A stretch of 35,898 bases of DNA from Roseofilum acuticapitatum BLCC-M154 (GTDB taxonomy: Bacteria; Cyanobacteriota; Cyanobacteriia; Cyanobacteriales; Desertifilaceae), in assembly GCF_030068475.1 (NCBI RefSeq), contig NZ_JAQOSP010000005.1, positions 1-35,898 on the forward strand. The letters are read 5' to 3'. The notes beneath the pieces were generated by a model. That model was not told the DNA's origin and did not search any database. It was given only the letters and a program-made list of their open reading frames with translations. Of the stretch, positions 16,869 through 26,201 are shown piece after piece (within the stretch, counting starts at the first letter, position 1; each line of letters starts with the position of its first letter). Made by a program: the position numbers and the translations under genes.

Positions 16869-16936
16869 TAGGCAATAGGCAATAGGCAATAGGCAATAGG
16901 CAATAGGCAATAGGCAATAGGCAATAGGCAATAGGC
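16869..16936. repeat. Heptamer tandem repeat (TAGGCAA x9 plus partial)
   Basis: Nine exact copies of the 7-base unit TAGGCAA run from 16869 to 16931, followed by TAGGC. The array sits between the divergent ftn2 and pdhA genes, about 160 bases before pdhA. Exact copies point to recent slippage and probable length variation between strains. Any effect on either promoter is unknown. Confidence 0.97.
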
Positions 16937-16938
16937 TG

Positions 16939-17034
16939 TTCTCCATCTCCCTATCTCCCTATCTCCCCATCTCCCCATCTCCCCATCTCCCCATCCCCCC
17001 ATCTCCCCATCCCCCCATCTCCCCATCCCCCCAT
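16939..17034. repeat. C-rich octamer-like tandem repeat (CTCCCCAT units)
   Basis: About a dozen units of CTCCCCAT, CTCCCTAT or CCCCCCAT follow directly on the heptamer array. On the other strand the units read as G-rich purine tracts that could form a quadruplex or triplex. A minus-strand frame through it yields only GDGEMGRW-type low-complexity peptide and is not a gene. Confidence 0.95.
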
Positions 17035-17098
17035 TGACGTATACTAGGCCTTTGCAGAACAATAACGTCAGCTTGTAGTGGTAGAAAGGGAAGCATTA

Positions 17099-18130
17099 AT
17101 GGCTCAAGAGAGGATTGTACCAGAGTTTGACTCATCTTCAGTGCAACTGGGTCAAGAAGAAGGACTCAGACTTTATGAAGACATGGTACTAGGACGGGTA
17201 TTTGAAGATAAGTGTGCAGAAATGTATTACCGGGGCAAAATGTTCGGTTTTGTCCATCTGTATAACGGTCAAGAGGCCGTAGCTTCTGGCGTAATTAAAT
17301 CCATGCGTCAAGATGAAGATTTTGTCTGTAGTACCTACCGAGATCATGTTCATGCCTTGAGTGCTGGAGTCCCTGCACGGGAGGTGATGGCGGAGTTGTT
17401 TGGCAAAGCTACCGGATGCTCCAAAGGTCGGGGTGGCTCCATGCATATGTTTTCGGCTGAACATAAACTTTTAGGCGGTTATGCATTTGTGGCTGAAGGT
17501 ATTCCTGTGGCCACGGGTGCAGCGTTTCAGAGTAAGTATCGCCGGGAAACCATGGGAGATGAAAGTGCCGATCAGGTGACAGCTTGCTTTTTTGGCGATG
17601 GAGCTTGTAATAATGGTCAGTTTTTTGAGTGTTTAAATATGGCAGCTTTGTGGAAGTTGCCCATTCTGTATGTGGTCGAAAATAATAAATGGGCGATCGG
17701 TATGGCCCATGACCGCGCTACTTCAGTTCCAGAAATCTATAAAAAAGCCCATGCCTTTGGAATGCATGGGGTTGAGGTGGATGGAATGGATGTTTTAGCG
17801 GTGCGGGAAGTGGCAAAAGAGGCGATCGCCCGCGCCAGAGCTGGAGAAGGCCCCACCGTCATTGAAGCCCTAACCTATCGTTTCCGAGGCCATTCCTTAG
17901 CCGATCCCGATGAACTGCGCTCTAAAGATGAGAAAGAGTTCTGGTTTCCTAGAGATCCGATCAAACGATTTGCCAGTTATTTAACCAGCAAAGGATTAGC
18001 CACTGAGGAAGAATTAAAAGGTATCGATCGCAAAATTCAAGAAGTGGTCGATGATTCCGTGAAATTCGCCCTCGAAAGTCCCGAACCCGATCCCAGCGAA
18101 CTCTACAAATATATTTTTGTAGACGATTAA
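17099..18130 (+). CDS. pdhA: Pyruvate dehydrogenase E1 component, alpha subunit
   Basis: From ATG 17099 the product has 343 residues; AAAGGG eight bases upstream supports this start over GTG 17078. The thiamine diphosphate motif GDGACNNG (166-173) continuing to VVENNKWAI is intact. So are the heterotetramer E1-alpha signatures [27 protein letters not shown] and [10 protein letters not shown]. The phosphorylation-loop region [16 protein letters not shown] near 268-283 matches the bacterial and plastid type. With the beta subunit, encoded elsewhere, it decarboxylates pyruvate and passes the acetyl group to E2, feeding acetyl-CoA to fatty-acid synthesis. It stands alone, divergent from ftn2. Confidence 0.95.
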   Translation: MAQERIVPEFDSSSVQLGQEEGLRLYEDMVLGRVFEDKCAEMYYRGKMFGFVHLYNGQEAVASGVIKSMRQDEDFVCSTYRDHVHALSAGVPAREVMAELFGKATGCSKGRGGSMHMFSAEHKLLGGYAFVAEGIPVATGAAFQSKYRRETMGDESADQVTACFFGDGACNNGQFFECLNMAALWKLPILYVVENNKWAIGMAHDRATSVPEIYKKAHAFGMHGVEVDGMDVLAVREVAKEAIARARAGEGPTVIEALTYRFRGHSLADPDELRSKDEKEFWFPRDPIKRFASYLTSKGLATEEELKGIDRKIQEVVDDSVKFALESPEPDPSELYKYIFVDD

Positions 18131-18154
18131 TCTATTATTAAATATCACCCATGA

Positions 18155-18184
18155 TGTAGGGGCGAACTGCCGTTCGCCCCTACA
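18155..18184. repeat. GTAGGGGCG palindrome, copy 2
   Basis: TGTAGGGGCGAAC (18155-18167), loop TGCC, and the perfect complement (18172-18184) lie 24 bases after pdhA and before the convergent gene at 18214. Position and stem strength fit a bidirectional terminator. Sequence is nearly identical to the copy at 12164. Confidence 0.85.
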
Positions 18185-18213
18185 AGTTTTAACAATACCA
18201 GTGCCTAGCGCTA

Positions 18214-18597
18214 TTAGCGAATAGGCCCGTTGTAGTCAACTCTCACCCAAGAGCCATCTTTAGCCACCGTAACCACACTTTCGACAGTGGGTACAGAAAA
18301 ACCAGGTTCACCGCCATAGAATTTAAACATCCAACTGCCATCCCCATTATCCACAAAGGGAGAAGAGGTCGCATTTCCGTGCATGGAGGTTTCTGCACGA
18401 TATTGACTCAACCCTCCATTGGCTTGTTCAGCAGCTTGACGAGCCAAATTTTTCGCCCGACTTAAGCTGAAAATATCTTCGACTTCTACTCTAGTTGCTG
18501 GATCGATGGGTAGGGGATTTGGAGTTTGAGCAAAAGCACCCAGAGGGATGAGGGTTAAACCAGTAAGCGCTAAGACACTCATTAAAGAATTAGACAT
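18214..18597 (-). CDS. Secreted small protein of unknown function
   Basis: From the ATG at 18597 (MSNSLMSVLALTGLTLIPLGAFAQTPNP) the product is 127 residues and starts with a clear Sec signal peptide, probably cut after AFA. A short frame extension to 18615 adds MRGHLK, which is less typical. The mature part has an alanine-rich helix (SLSRAKNLARQAAEQANGG) and a strand-rich C-terminal half (GSWMFKFYGGEPG, ESVVTVAKDGSWVRVDYNGP). No cysteines or catalytic pattern are visible. It looks like one of the many small periplasmic unknowns in cyanobacteria. It is convergent with pdhA. Confidence 0.7.
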   Translation of the reverse strand: MSNSLMSVLALTGLTLIPLGAFAQTPNPLPIDPATRVEVEDIFSLSRAKNLARQAAEQANGGLSQYRAETSMHGNATSSPFVDNGDGSWMFKFYGGEPGFSVPTVESVVTVAKDGSWVRVDYNGPIR

Positions 18598-18665
18598 TTT
18601 GAGATGACCTCTCATGAGGAATGAATCATTTTAACTACAATATCCAGAGACGATGAACTAGGTGT

Positions 18666-18953
18666 TTAAGTTCCCCTTACTGATTCCTGACCATTTATTT
18701 TTTGAATTCTCTTTTTTAAAGTATAAACTAGACAATATCCTTCCGCAAACTTCAGACAATAGCTGCTGACTAACTCCCAGCCACTTTTGCCGTATATATT
18801 TAAGATCTTGACCACTATTTTGGGTTTACAAATTGCACCCTTTTGGCGACGAAAGTGAGTAATTTGACCCTGGGGATAGAGCGATCGCACGGCGGTGATT
18901 TTCCCCGTGCGATCGCACATAACCAGCAGTTCTAAATAGCGCCAAATACCCAT
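18666..18953 (-). CDS. Small unknown protein with a GWELVSSY motif
   Basis: The 95-residue product is basic and strand-rich, with YLELLVMCDRTGKITAVRSLYPQG early and the motif SGWELVSSYCLKFAEGYCLVYTLKK late. A GWELV stretch followed by a final YxLKK strand resembles DUF4177-type small proteins, but the match is loose. It has no signal peptide and no clear ribosome-binding site. Only 50 bases separate it from the secreted gene on the same strand. A second frame at 18826-19068 overlaps it and looks spurious. Confidence 0.5.
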   Translation of the reverse strand: MGIWRYLELLVMCDRTGKITAVRSLYPQGQITHFRRQKGAICKPKIVVKILNIYGKSGWELVSSYCLKFAEGYCLVYTLKKRIQKINGQESVRGT

Positions 18954-19104
18954 GAATCTTTAGGAAATCCAATTTCTCACCCTCCGTTAAAAAGTTCACC
19001 CTTTTCCCAAGCGATCCGGAACTTCCCAGATCGAAACCATTGTTGATTGCTAACAATCCCATTACCATAGTTTAGAGTCAGCCTATTGTTGCTTTATTTT
19101 GGCT

Positions 19105-19695
19105 ATGGTTAAGCTTCGTTCTCCCTTATCTCACGTTCTCGGATATACCCTTACCCTGATGATGTTCTGGGGAGATACTCCACCTGCACAGGGGCAATAT
19201 CAATATCAAAATCCCGGTGTACCTCTTCCTTCTATTGTTCCATTAGATACAGCATTATTGGAAGAAGTTGAACAAAGTAAAATTATAAAACCAGGCACAG
19301 GAGCAGTAGTTACGGAGAATACGATTGAAGAAGGTCGCTTAACTTTACCGAGTTTATGGTGGGCCGGTGAGCAATATGGCAAGGATCTACTGGTCACCTG
19401 GTTAGCTTATCCCAATGAGGGTTACCCTTATCCTGGACGAGTTCATTTAGTGGTTAACCGTCAGGCTTGGCGAGAGACTTGTTATTTGAACCAGTATGAG
19501 TTTCTGACTAAAATGGGGGCGATCGCCAGTGACTATGGCTATAATACCCGTCTGTTTAACCGCCAAGGAGAAATTTTAGCGACCTATACCTGTACCTTTG
19601 TGACGATTGACGGTCGCGAGAAGCCTCAGTTGTGCAATGTTCAAGGCTTGATTATTACTCAAGGAGTACATCAAAATTGTGTCGTTAGTCCGTAG
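19105..19695 (+). CDS. Secreted protein of unknown function
   Basis: The product has 196 residues from ATG 19105. An N-terminal hydrophobic stretch (HVLGYTLTLMMFWGDTPPAQGQ) looks like a signal peptide with a possible cut near AQG-Q. The mature domain is strand-rich: RLTLPSLWWAGEQYGKDLLVTWLAYP, then GRVHLVVNRQAWRETCYLNQYEFLTKMGAIASDYGYNTRLFN. It ends with three to four cysteines (Cys in ETCYL, YTCTF, QLCNV, QNCVV) that could form two disulfides. I do not recognise the family. It stands alone upstream of the SRPBCC gene, 71 bases away, same strand. Confidence 0.72.
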   Translation: MVKLRSPLSHVLGYTLTLMMFWGDTPPAQGQYQYQNPGVPLPSIVPLDTALLEEVEQSKIIKPGTGAVVTENTIEEGRLTLPSLWWAGEQYGKDLLVTWLAYPNEGYPYPGRVHLVVNRQAWRETCYLNQYEFLTKMGAIASDYGYNTRLFNRQGEILATYTCTFVTIDGREKPQLCNVQGLIITQGVHQNCVVSP

Positions 19696-19766
19696 AACAG
19701 GGAAGAAAATCCTATGATAGACTAGAGGGATAAACGTTATATTTTTACTTTCTCTAAACTCCTTTT

Positions 19767-20210
19767 ATGAAAGATTGGTTAGAACATAGTGTACAAGTTG
19801 AAGTTGAAGCCCCCATTGAATTCGTCTGGGAGTTATGGTCAGATCTCGAACAAATGCCCCGATGGATGAAATGGATTGAATCCGTTCAAGTATTAGAAGA
19901 AAATCCCGAATTGTCTCGCTGGAAATTAGCTTCAGGAAACTTTGAATTCAGTTGGCTCTCCCGGATTTTAAAACAAAGTCCTAATCAAATTATTCAATGG
20001 GAATCAGTGGACGGCTTGCCCAACCGAGGAGCCATTCGCTTTTATGACCGCCATGAAAGCAGTATTGTTAAATTAACCGTTGCCTATGCTATTCCCGGAA
20101 TTGTGGGAAAACTGATGGATAAATTGCTCGGCCCGACTGTAGAATCAACGATTCAAGCAGACTTAAATCGCTTTCGAGCCTATGCGCTTCAGAAAATGAG
20201 CGATCGGTAA
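19767..20210 (+). CDS. SRPBCC-superfamily (polyketide cyclase/dehydrase-like) protein
   Basis: The 147-residue product has the START/Bet v 1-like pattern. An opening strand HSVQVEVEAPIEFVWELWSDLEQMPRWMKWIESVQVLEE is typical of cyclase/dehydrase members, with strands LSRWKLASGNFEFSWLSRIL and IIQWESVDGLPNRGAIRFYDR, and a long C-terminal helix (about 120-145). The fold makes a deep hydrophobic pocket for lipids, pigments or polyketides; the ligand is unknown here. Cyanobacteria have many such short SRPBCC proteins. No membrane segment is present. The next gene starts 60 bases downstream. Confidence 0.83.
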   Translation: MKDWLEHSVQVEVEAPIEFVWELWSDLEQMPRWMKWIESVQVLEENPELSRWKLASGNFEFSWLSRILKQSPNQIIQWESVDGLPNRGAIRFYDRHESSIVKLTVAYAIPGIVGKLMDKLLGPTVESTIQADLNRFRAYALQKMSDR

Positions 20211-20270
20211 TCAGTAATGATTGTAACTGTCAACAAGCAATACAATAGATAAAAACTCAGGAGTAAACGA

Positions 20271-20993
20271 ATGCTACTCGAATACTATCCGAAAGCTGGC
20301 TTACCCTCAGCGAAAGATTTACCTGACTCGGATGATACACCTGTGGATAATGAACTGCAAGATTTGATTCCTGCCCTACTGAAAGCCATGCTCGCCTCAA
20401 TTTGGTCAGAGAGAATGGACTGGTTTTTTGGGGTAGATATGGGAATTTATACCGATCCCAACCAACCGGCTATTGTTCCAGATGGGTTTCTGAGTGTGGG
20501 TGTACCCAGAATTATCGATTCAGATTTACGCTTATCCTATGTGCTTTGGGAAGAGCAAAAAGTGCCCACCTTAGTGTTAGAAGTGGTCTCGCAAACCCGA
20601 AGAGGAGAATATACCCAGAAAAAAGAACAATATGCCCAATTGGGTGTTCTCTACTATGCCATTTATAATCCCTTACGAAAACAGAAGCAAAAATTGGAAG
20701 TTTATCAACTTTCTGAGGGAGATTATCAATTATTATCAGGGGAACCCGTCTGGTTGGAAGAACTGAATTTAGGTCTCGGTCGAGCTGAGGGAACCCATCA
20801 AGGAATTACCAGAGAATGGCTCTATTGGTATGATGAGACGGGGAAACGTTATCCGACTCCAGAGGAAAGAGCGAATAGGGCTGAGTCAGAGCTAGAGACA
20901 CAAAAACAACGAGCCGATCGCGCCGAATCCGATCTGCAACAGCTACGGGAAAAACTCAGGAAACTCAACATCGATCCCGATTCTCTCTCCTAG
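20271..20993 (+). CDS. Uma2-family (DUF820) restriction-endonuclease-like protein
   Basis: The 240-residue product matches the Uma2 family, abundant in cyanobacteria. Visible parts are GIYTDPNQPAIVPDGFLSVGV (the acidic PD of the PD-(D/E)XK fold), LVLEVVSQTRRGEYTQKKEQYAQLGVLYYAIYNP (the E...T...K core) and a C-terminal coiled coil from about 203 (PEERANRAESELETQKQRADRAESDLQQLREKLRKL). The usual lysine of ExK is replaced by the serine of EVVS, common in this family. Whether these proteins cut DNA is unproven. CAGGAG seven bases upstream supports ATG 20271. Confidence 0.85.
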   Translation: MLLEYYPKAGLPSAKDLPDSDDTPVDNELQDLIPALLKAMLASIWSERMDWFFGVDMGIYTDPNQPAIVPDGFLSVGVPRIIDSDLRLSYVLWEEQKVPTLVLEVVSQTRRGEYTQKKEQYAQLGVLYYAIYNPLRKQKQKLEVYQLSEGDYQLLSGEPVWLEELNLGLGRAEGTHQGITREWLYWYDETGKRYPTPEERANRAESELETQKQRADRAESDLQQLREKLRKLNIDPDSLS

Positions 20994-21098
20994 TTTCTGC
21001 TAAATGGGCTACAAATTTACAGTTTTTTTCTCTAAATTAAGGAAATACTAAGAAATATTTCAGAACCCTTGGGTTAGATCTGATCATTTTATTAAGAA

Positions 21099-21123
21099 AA
21101 CGGCGATCGCCCTTTTTTGCCGT
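21099..21123 (+). terminator. Possible terminator with HIP1 core after Uma2 gene
   Basis: GGCG/CGCC around AT is followed by CTTTTTTG, inside an outer ACGGC/GCCGT pairing. The stem is short. The surrounding gap 20994-21330 (337 bases) also holds a GATGAA/TTCATC hairpin at 21238-21262 and must include the gltB promoter. No NtcA-type GTA-N8-TAC site or glutamine riboswitch was found by eye. Confidence 0.4.
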
Positions 21124-21330
21124 CAAAATCTATCCTACATCTAAAAGCAACGGTTTCCAGCTCAGGAGACGAGAGGTCAGGAGAATCAGGGATTGAACTT
21201 CAAGAACCCATAAACAGTGCTACTTTCGGCTATCACAGATGAACGGATCGCTCGGCTTCATCCCTATTTCCTGTATCCGGTTCCCTCCTTCAACGGACAT
21301 TGAGGATTGAAAACCAACTATATCAAGACC

Positions 21331-24300
21331 ATGAACAGAACCACATCACCCCAAAAACAGGGTCTATACGATCCCCAATTTGAACATGATGCCTGCGGTG
21401 TTGGCTTCATCGTACACATGAAGGGGGAAAAGTCTCACTCCATCGTTGACCAAGCCCTCACCATTCTGGTTAACCTGGAACACCGGGGTGCAGTCGGTGC
21501 AGAACCGAACACCGGAGACGGAGCAGGCATCCTCATTCAAATGCCCCACAAATTTATGGCCAAAGTTGCGGGGCAACAAGGGATCAGCTTACCAGAACCG
21601 GGTAAATATGCCGTCGGTATGATTTTCTCCTCTCCCGATCGCCAAGCCAGAAACAAAGGACGAGAAATCTTCGAGCAGATTGTAGCCGAAGAAGGACAGA
21701 AAGTCATCGCCTGGCGGGATGTGCCCACCGATAACAGCAGTTTAGGGGAAACCGCTAGAGCCAGCGAACCCTTTATGCAGCAAGTCTTTATTGGCCGAAA
21801 TCCCGATCTAGCAGACGATCTCGCCTTCGAGCGCAAACTGTACGTCATCCGCAAACGTTCCCACACTGCCATCAAAGTGCCAGGCATCGATCGCTACTGG
21901 TATCCCACCAGCATTTCTAGTCGTACCCTAGTGTACAAAGGCATGTTAATGCCGCCCCAAGTCAAAGCCTACTTCCCCGACTTAAGCGACACCGACTTAG
22001 AAAGCGCCCTCGGTTTAGTGCATTCCCGCTTCAGCACCAACACCTTCCCCAGTTGGGAAAGATCGCACCCCTACCGCTATGTCGCCCACAACGGAGAAAT
22101 CAACACCCTACGCGGTAACATTAACTGGATGCACGCTCGCCAATCCCTCTTTGGCTCTGCCTCTGAGGAATTTGGCTCCGATTTAGACCGCATCCAACCC
22201 ATCATTAACATTGATGGCAGTGACTCCGGCATCTTCGACAATACCCTAGAACTGATGACCCTAGCTGGGCGCTCTCTTCCCCATGCGGTGATGATGATGA
22301 TCCCAGAACCTTGGGCAGCTCATGAATCCATGAGTGATGAGCGCAAAGCCTTCTATGAGTATCATGCTTGCCTAATGGAACCCTGGGATGGCCCTGCCTC
22401 CATTGCCTTTACCGATGGCACAATGATGGGAGCCGTCTTAGACCGGAATGGTCTGCGTCCTTCCCGCTACTATGTGACTAAAGACGACCTGGTAATCATG
22501 GCTTCAGAAGCGGGTGTACTGCCCGTGGAACCGGAAAGAGTAGCCAAAAAAGGGCGCTTAGAACCCGGTCGCATGTTCCTGGTGAATATGGAAGAAGGGC
22601 GCATTGTAGCCGATGAAGAAATTAAACAGCAAATTGCCACCGCTCACCCTTACCGGGAATGGCTGGATCAGCACCAGGTGAAACTCTCGGATCTACCGGA
22701 AGGGCGTGTAGGGGCGGGTTCACCAAGCTCTCGCCTGGAAGACGAAAATATGGGTAAACCCGCCCCTACATCTCTAGTCCAGAGACAACGGGCGTTTGGC
22801 TATACCTTTGAAGAATTGCGGATGTTGATCGCTCCCATGGCCCAAAATGGGGTAGAAGCAGTAGGAGCCATGGGAACCGATACCCCTCTCGCGGTACTCT
22901 CCAACCGGCCGAAGTTGCTCTATGAGTATTTCAAACAACTGTTTGCCCAAGTTACTAATCCCCCCATTGACTCGATCCGGGAAGCGATTATTACCTCCCC
23001 CATTACTACCATTGGTTCTGAAGGTAATCTACTCAAACCTGAACCGGAAAGTTGTAACCTGATCCAGTTAGATACCCCGATTTTGAGTAATGCCGAATTG
23101 GCAAAACTCAAACAACTGGGTGAGGCGAAGACGGGTGATTTTCGCTCTCTAACCTTACCAATTCTCTTTGACCCAAAAACCGGGGTAGAAGGACTTGAAA
23201 GCACATTAGAGGCTATATTTGCTAAGGCAGATGAGGCGATCGCCGAGGGGATTAACCTAATCATCCTCTCTGACCGGGATATGGACGGCGATCGCGCCCC
23301 CATTCCTGCTCTGTTAGCCGTTTCTGGACTCCATCACCATCTGATCCGCGCCGGTACTCGTACCCGTGTGGGCATTATCCTAGAATCGGGAGAACCCCGC
23401 GAAGTCCATCACTTTGGGGTTCTGATTGGCTATGGTTGTGGCGCAATTAATCCCTATCTCGCCTTTGAAACCATCAACTCCATGATCGAGGAAAAACATA
23501 TCCCGCCGATGGATTTTGAAAAAGCCTGCAAGAACTACATCAAGGCTGTAACTAAAGGGGTGATTAAGATTGGCTCGAAGATTGGCATTTCTACCATTCA
23601 GAGCTATCGGGGAGCGCAGATCTTCGAGAGCATTGGCTTAAGTTCTGAGGTGGTTAATAAATACTTCACTTGGACAGCTTCCCGCTTAGAAGGAATTGGG
23701 GTGGATGTGATTACCCAAGAAGCGATCAAACGTCACCATCAAGGGTTCTCTAGTATCGAAACTCTAGATGCTGGGGGCGAATATCAATGGCGCAAAGATG
23801 GAGAAGCACACCTTCTGTCTCCGGAAATCATTCACCTGTTGCAACGGGCAGTCCGTGAAGGGAATTATGAGCTGTACAAACAATACAGCGCCAAAATTAA
23901 TCAGCAGGATAAAGAATTCTTCCGCTTGCGGGATCTGCTAGAGTTCAAGGCTAGAGATCCGATCCCCTTAGAAGAAGTAGAACCGGTAGAAGCCATTACC
24001 AAACGCTTCAAAACGGGAGCTATGAGCTATGGGTCAATTTCTAAGGAAACCCATGAGAGTTTGGCGATCGCCATGAACCGGATCGGCGGTAAATCTAATA
24101 CCGGGGAAGGCGGTGAAGATCCAGAGCGCTATACCTGGACAAACGATCGCGGAGACTCGAAAAATAGCGCCATTAAACAGGTGGCTTCGGGACGGTTTGG
24201 AGTCACCAGTTTGTACCTCAGCCAAGCCAAGGAAATTCAGATCAAAATGGCACAAGGGGCGAAACCTGGAGAAGGGGGACAATTGCCAGGGCGTAAAGTG

Positions 24301-25962
24301 TATCCTTGGATTGCAAAGGTGCGCCACTCGACTCCAGGAGTGGGCTTGATTTCGCCGCCTCCCCACCACGATATTTACTCGATTGAAGACTTAGCGGAGT
24401 TAATTCACGACCTGAAAAACGCCAACCGGGAAGCGCGGATTAATGTAAAATTGGTGTCCGAAGTGGGGGTAGGCACGATCGCCGCCGGAGTTGCCAAAGC
24501 TCACGCTGATGTCGTCCTGATCTCCGGATTTGACGGGGGAACGGGAGCGAGTCCCCAAACCTCGATTAAACATGCAGGACTGCCTTGGGAATTGGGTGTA
24601 GCGGAAACGCACCAAACCCTGGTACTCAATAATCTGCGATCGCGCATTGTCGTCGAAACTGACGGACAAATGAAAACAGGAAGAGATTTGGCGATCGCCG
24701 CTCTCCTCGGTGCAGAAGAATACGGCTTCTCCACCATGCCCCTCGTCACCCTAGGCTGTATCATGATGCGGGTATGCCATAAAAACACCTGTCCCGTCGG
24801 TGTTGCCACTCAAAACCCCGAACTGCGGAAAAACTTTAGCGGCGACCCCGAATACACCGTTAATTTCATGAAGTTTATCGCTCAGGAATTGCGGGAAATT
24901 ATGGCTCAACTCGGCTTCCGCACCGTGAATGAGATGATCGGACGCACCGATGTTTTAGAGCCGAAGAAGGCGATCGACCATTGGAAAGCCAAAGGCATTG
25001 ACCTCTCCAAAGTCCTCCATCAACCCGAAGTCGGTGAAGAAGTGGGGCGCTATTGCCAGATTCCCCAAGACCATGGGTTAGAGAAATCCTTGGATATGAC
25101 CGTACTCTTGGATCTGTGCAAAGAGGCGATCACAGACGGCAAGCAAGTTCGCGCCACCCTACCGATCAAAAATACCAACCGCGTCGTCGGTACAATTCTC
25201 GGCAACGAAATCAGCAAACGTCATTGGGACGGACTCCCCGAAGACACCATTCACCTGCACTTCCAAGGCAGTGCCGGTCAAAGCTTTGGTGCATTCGTAC
25301 CCAAAGGAGTCACCCTAGAACTCGAAGGCGATGCCAACGACTACTTTGGCAAGGGCTTAAGCGGCGGTAAACTGATCCTTTATCCCCATAAATCCTCCAC
25401 CTTTGTCCCGGCTGAGAACATCGTCGTCGGTAATGTCGCCTTCTACGGTGCAACCGGTGGCCAAGCCTATATCCGAGGCATGGCTGGCGAGCGGTTCTGC
25501 GTCCGTAACTCTGGAGTGCAAGCCGTCGTCGAAGCCGTAGGAGACCATGCCTGTGAATACATGACTGGCGGAAAAGTCATCATCTTGGGCAAAACTGGAC
25601 GCAACTTTGCTGCCGGGATGAGTGGCGGTGTGGCCTATGTTTTGGATGAAGCTGGTGACTTCGCCACCCGTTGCAACCGGGAAATGGTGGATCTCGAAAC
25701 CCTGGAAGATCCAGAAGAGATCCGCGAGATCCATGAAATGATTACCAAACATCGGCAATATACCGAAAGCAAACGGGCTGAATTAGTCCTCGGATCGTGG
25801 GAGTCCATGAGCCAGAAATTCGTCAAGGTAATGCCTCGCGACTACAAACGGGTTCTCCAGCATATTCAGAACGCTTTAGCCAATGGCTTAAGCGGTGATG
25901 ATGCCCTATCTGCGGCGTTTGAAGAGAATGCCCGCGACATTGCCCGCATTAGCGGAAGCTAG
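21331..25962 (+). CDS. gltB: Glutamate synthase large subunit (NAD(P)H-type)
   Basis: The product has 1543 residues from ATG 21331 (the frame extends to TTG 21307); no strong ribosome-binding site is visible. It matures at Cys22 (HDACGVGF), the nucleophile of the class II glutaminase domain. The central domain, the FMN-binding (beta/alpha)8 domain ([29 protein letters not shown]) and the C-terminal beta-helix ([12 protein letters not shown]) follow. Cysteines 1143, 1149 and 1154 ([14 protein letters not shown]) bind the 3Fe-4S cluster. The loop that marks ferredoxin-dependent enzymes between [10 protein letters not shown] and NSAIKQ is missing, and gltD follows, so the electron donor is probably NAD(P)H. 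Together with GltD it makes two glutamates from glutamine and 2-oxoglutarate. A repeat is inserted in frame at about residues 459-480. Confidence 0.93.
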   Translation: MNRTTSPQKQGLYDPQFEHDACGVGFIVHMKGEKSHSIVDQALTILVNLEHRGAVGAEPNTGDGAGILIQMPHKFMAKVAGQQGISLPEPGKYAVGMIFSSPDRQARNKGREIFEQIVAEEGQKVIAWRDVPTDNSSLGETARASEPFMQQVFIGRNPDLADDLAFERKLYVIRKRSHTAIKVPGIDRYWYPTSISSRTLVYKGMLMPPQVKAYFPDLSDTDLESALGLVHSRFSTNTFPSWERSHPYRYVAHNGEINTLRGNINWMHARQSLFGSASEEFGSDLDRIQPIINIDGSDSGIFDNTLELMTLAGRSLPHAVMMMIPEPWAAHESMSDERKAFYEYHACLMEPWDGPASIAFTDGTMMGAVLDRNGLRPSRYYVTKDDLVIMASEAGVLPVEPERVAKKGRLEPGRMFLVNMEEGRIVADEEIKQQIATAHPYREWLDQHQVKLSDLPEGRVGAGSPSSRLEDENMGKPAPTSLVQRQRAFGYTFEELRMLIAPMAQNGVEAVGAMGTDTPLAVLSNRPKLLYEYFKQLFAQVTNPPIDSIREAIITSPITTIGSEGNLLKPEPESCNLIQLDTPILSNAELAKLKQLGEAKTGDFRSLTLPILFDPKTGVEGLESTLEAIFAKADEAIAEGINLIILSDRDMDGDRAPIPALLAVSGLHHHLIRAGTRTRVGIILESGEPREVHHFGVLIGYGCGAINPYLAFETINSMIEEKHIPPMDFEKACKNYIKAVTKGVIKIGSKIGISTIQSYRGAQIFESIGLSSEVVNKYFTWTASRLEGIGVDVITQEAIKRHHQGFSSIETLDAGGEYQWRKDGEAHLLSPEIIHLLQRAVREGNYELYKQYSAKINQQDKEFFRLRDLLEFKARDPIPLEEVEPVEAITKRFKTGAMSYGSISKETHESLAIAMNRIGGKSNTGEGGEDPERYTWTNDRGDSKNSAIKQVASGRFGVTSLYLSQAKEIQIKMAQGAKPGEGGQLPGRKVYPWIAKVRHSTPGVGLISPPPHHDIYSIEDLAELIHDLKNANREARINVKLVSEVGVGTIAAGVAKAHADVVLISGFDGGTGASPQTSIKHAGLPWELGVAETHQTLVLNNLRSRIVVETDGQMKTGRDLAIAALLGAEEYGFSTMPLVTLGCIMMRVCHKNTCPVGVATQNPELRKNFSGDPEYTVNFMKFIAQELREIMAQLGFRTVNEMIGRTDVLEPKKAIDHWKAKGIDLSKVLHQPEVGEEVGRYCQIPQDHGLEKSLDMTVLLDLCKEAITDGKQVRATLPIKNTNRVVGTILGNEISKRHWDGLPEDTIHLHFQGSAGQSFGAFVPKGVTLELEGDANDYFGKGLSGGKLILYPHKSSTFVPAENIVVGNVAFYGATGGQAYIRGMAGERFCVRNSGVQAVVEAVGDHACEYMTGGKVIILGKTGRNFAAGMSGGVAYVLDEAGDFATRCNREMVDLETLEDPEEIREIHEMITKHRQYTESKRAELVLGSWESMSQKFVKVMPRDYKRVLQHIQNALANGLSGDDALSAAFEENARDIARISGS
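22707..22770. repeat. Dispersed palindromic repeat inserted in frame inside gltB
   Basis: Left arm TGTAGGGGCGGGTTCACC (22707-22724) and right arm GGGTAAACCCGCCCCTACA (22752-22770) are inverse complements over about 17 bases with one mismatch. They surround a 27-base spacer. The family is the same as the intergenic GTAGGGGCG palindromes in this window. It is read through as [22 protein letters not shown], between the glutaminase and central domains of GltB, without breaking the frame. Confidence 0.85.
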
Positions 25963-25992
25963 TCGATAAGAGATGGGATAGGGAGATGGGGT

Positions 25993-26103
25993 TGATCCCC
26001 CCAACCCCCCTTAAAAAGGGGGGGGCTAAAGGCAAAGTCCCCCCTTCTAAGCAGGGGCACTAAATACAAAGTCCCCCTTTCTAAGGGGGATTTAGGGGGA
26101 TCG
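25993..26103. repeat. Poly-C/poly-G palindromic repeat cluster between gltB and gltD
   Basis: GATCCCCCCAACCCCCC is followed by TTAAAAA and GGGGGGG. Two degenerate units follow: AAGTCCCCCCTTCTAAGCAGGGG, and AAGTCCCCCTTT with TAAGGGGGATTTAGGGGGAT. These arms can pair with each other in several ways. Such elements are common between cyanobacterial genes. It sits in the 239-base gltB-gltD gap and could reduce read-through or protect the gltB message end. Confidence 0.85.
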
Positions 26104-26201
26104 AAATCTACCGCATAGTAGAGAAAATACCTGTAATACCCATGACTCCTGAACGAGTTCATTTAAGCGTGTTGTGTATTTGAAGAGAGATTGAATCAAT
26201 T

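Noticed and set aside
16869-17034. CRISPR array
   Set aside because: Units are 7-8 bases with no unique spacers and no cas genes nearby; this is simple tandem repetition.
16868-17062. Minus-strand frame across the tandem repeats
   Set aside because: It encodes only repeated GDGEMGRW-like peptide and reflects the DNA repeat, not a protein.
18826-19068. Second minus-strand frame overlapping the gene at 18666-18953
   Set aside because: It overlaps in another frame, has no motif and a poor start; the other frame has a better protein-like pattern.
20271-20993. Uma2 gene as evidence of an active transposon or restriction system
   Set aside because: Uma2-family genes are very abundant in cyanobacteria, and no methylase, transposase or terminal repeat is present here.
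20994-21330. Glutamine riboswitch or NtcA site upstream of gltB
   Set aside because: No conserved riboswitch core and no GTA-N8-TAC motif could be found by eye.
24034-25758. Several minus-strand frames inside gltB
   Set aside because: They are antisense shadows of conserved coding sequence without start signals or domains.
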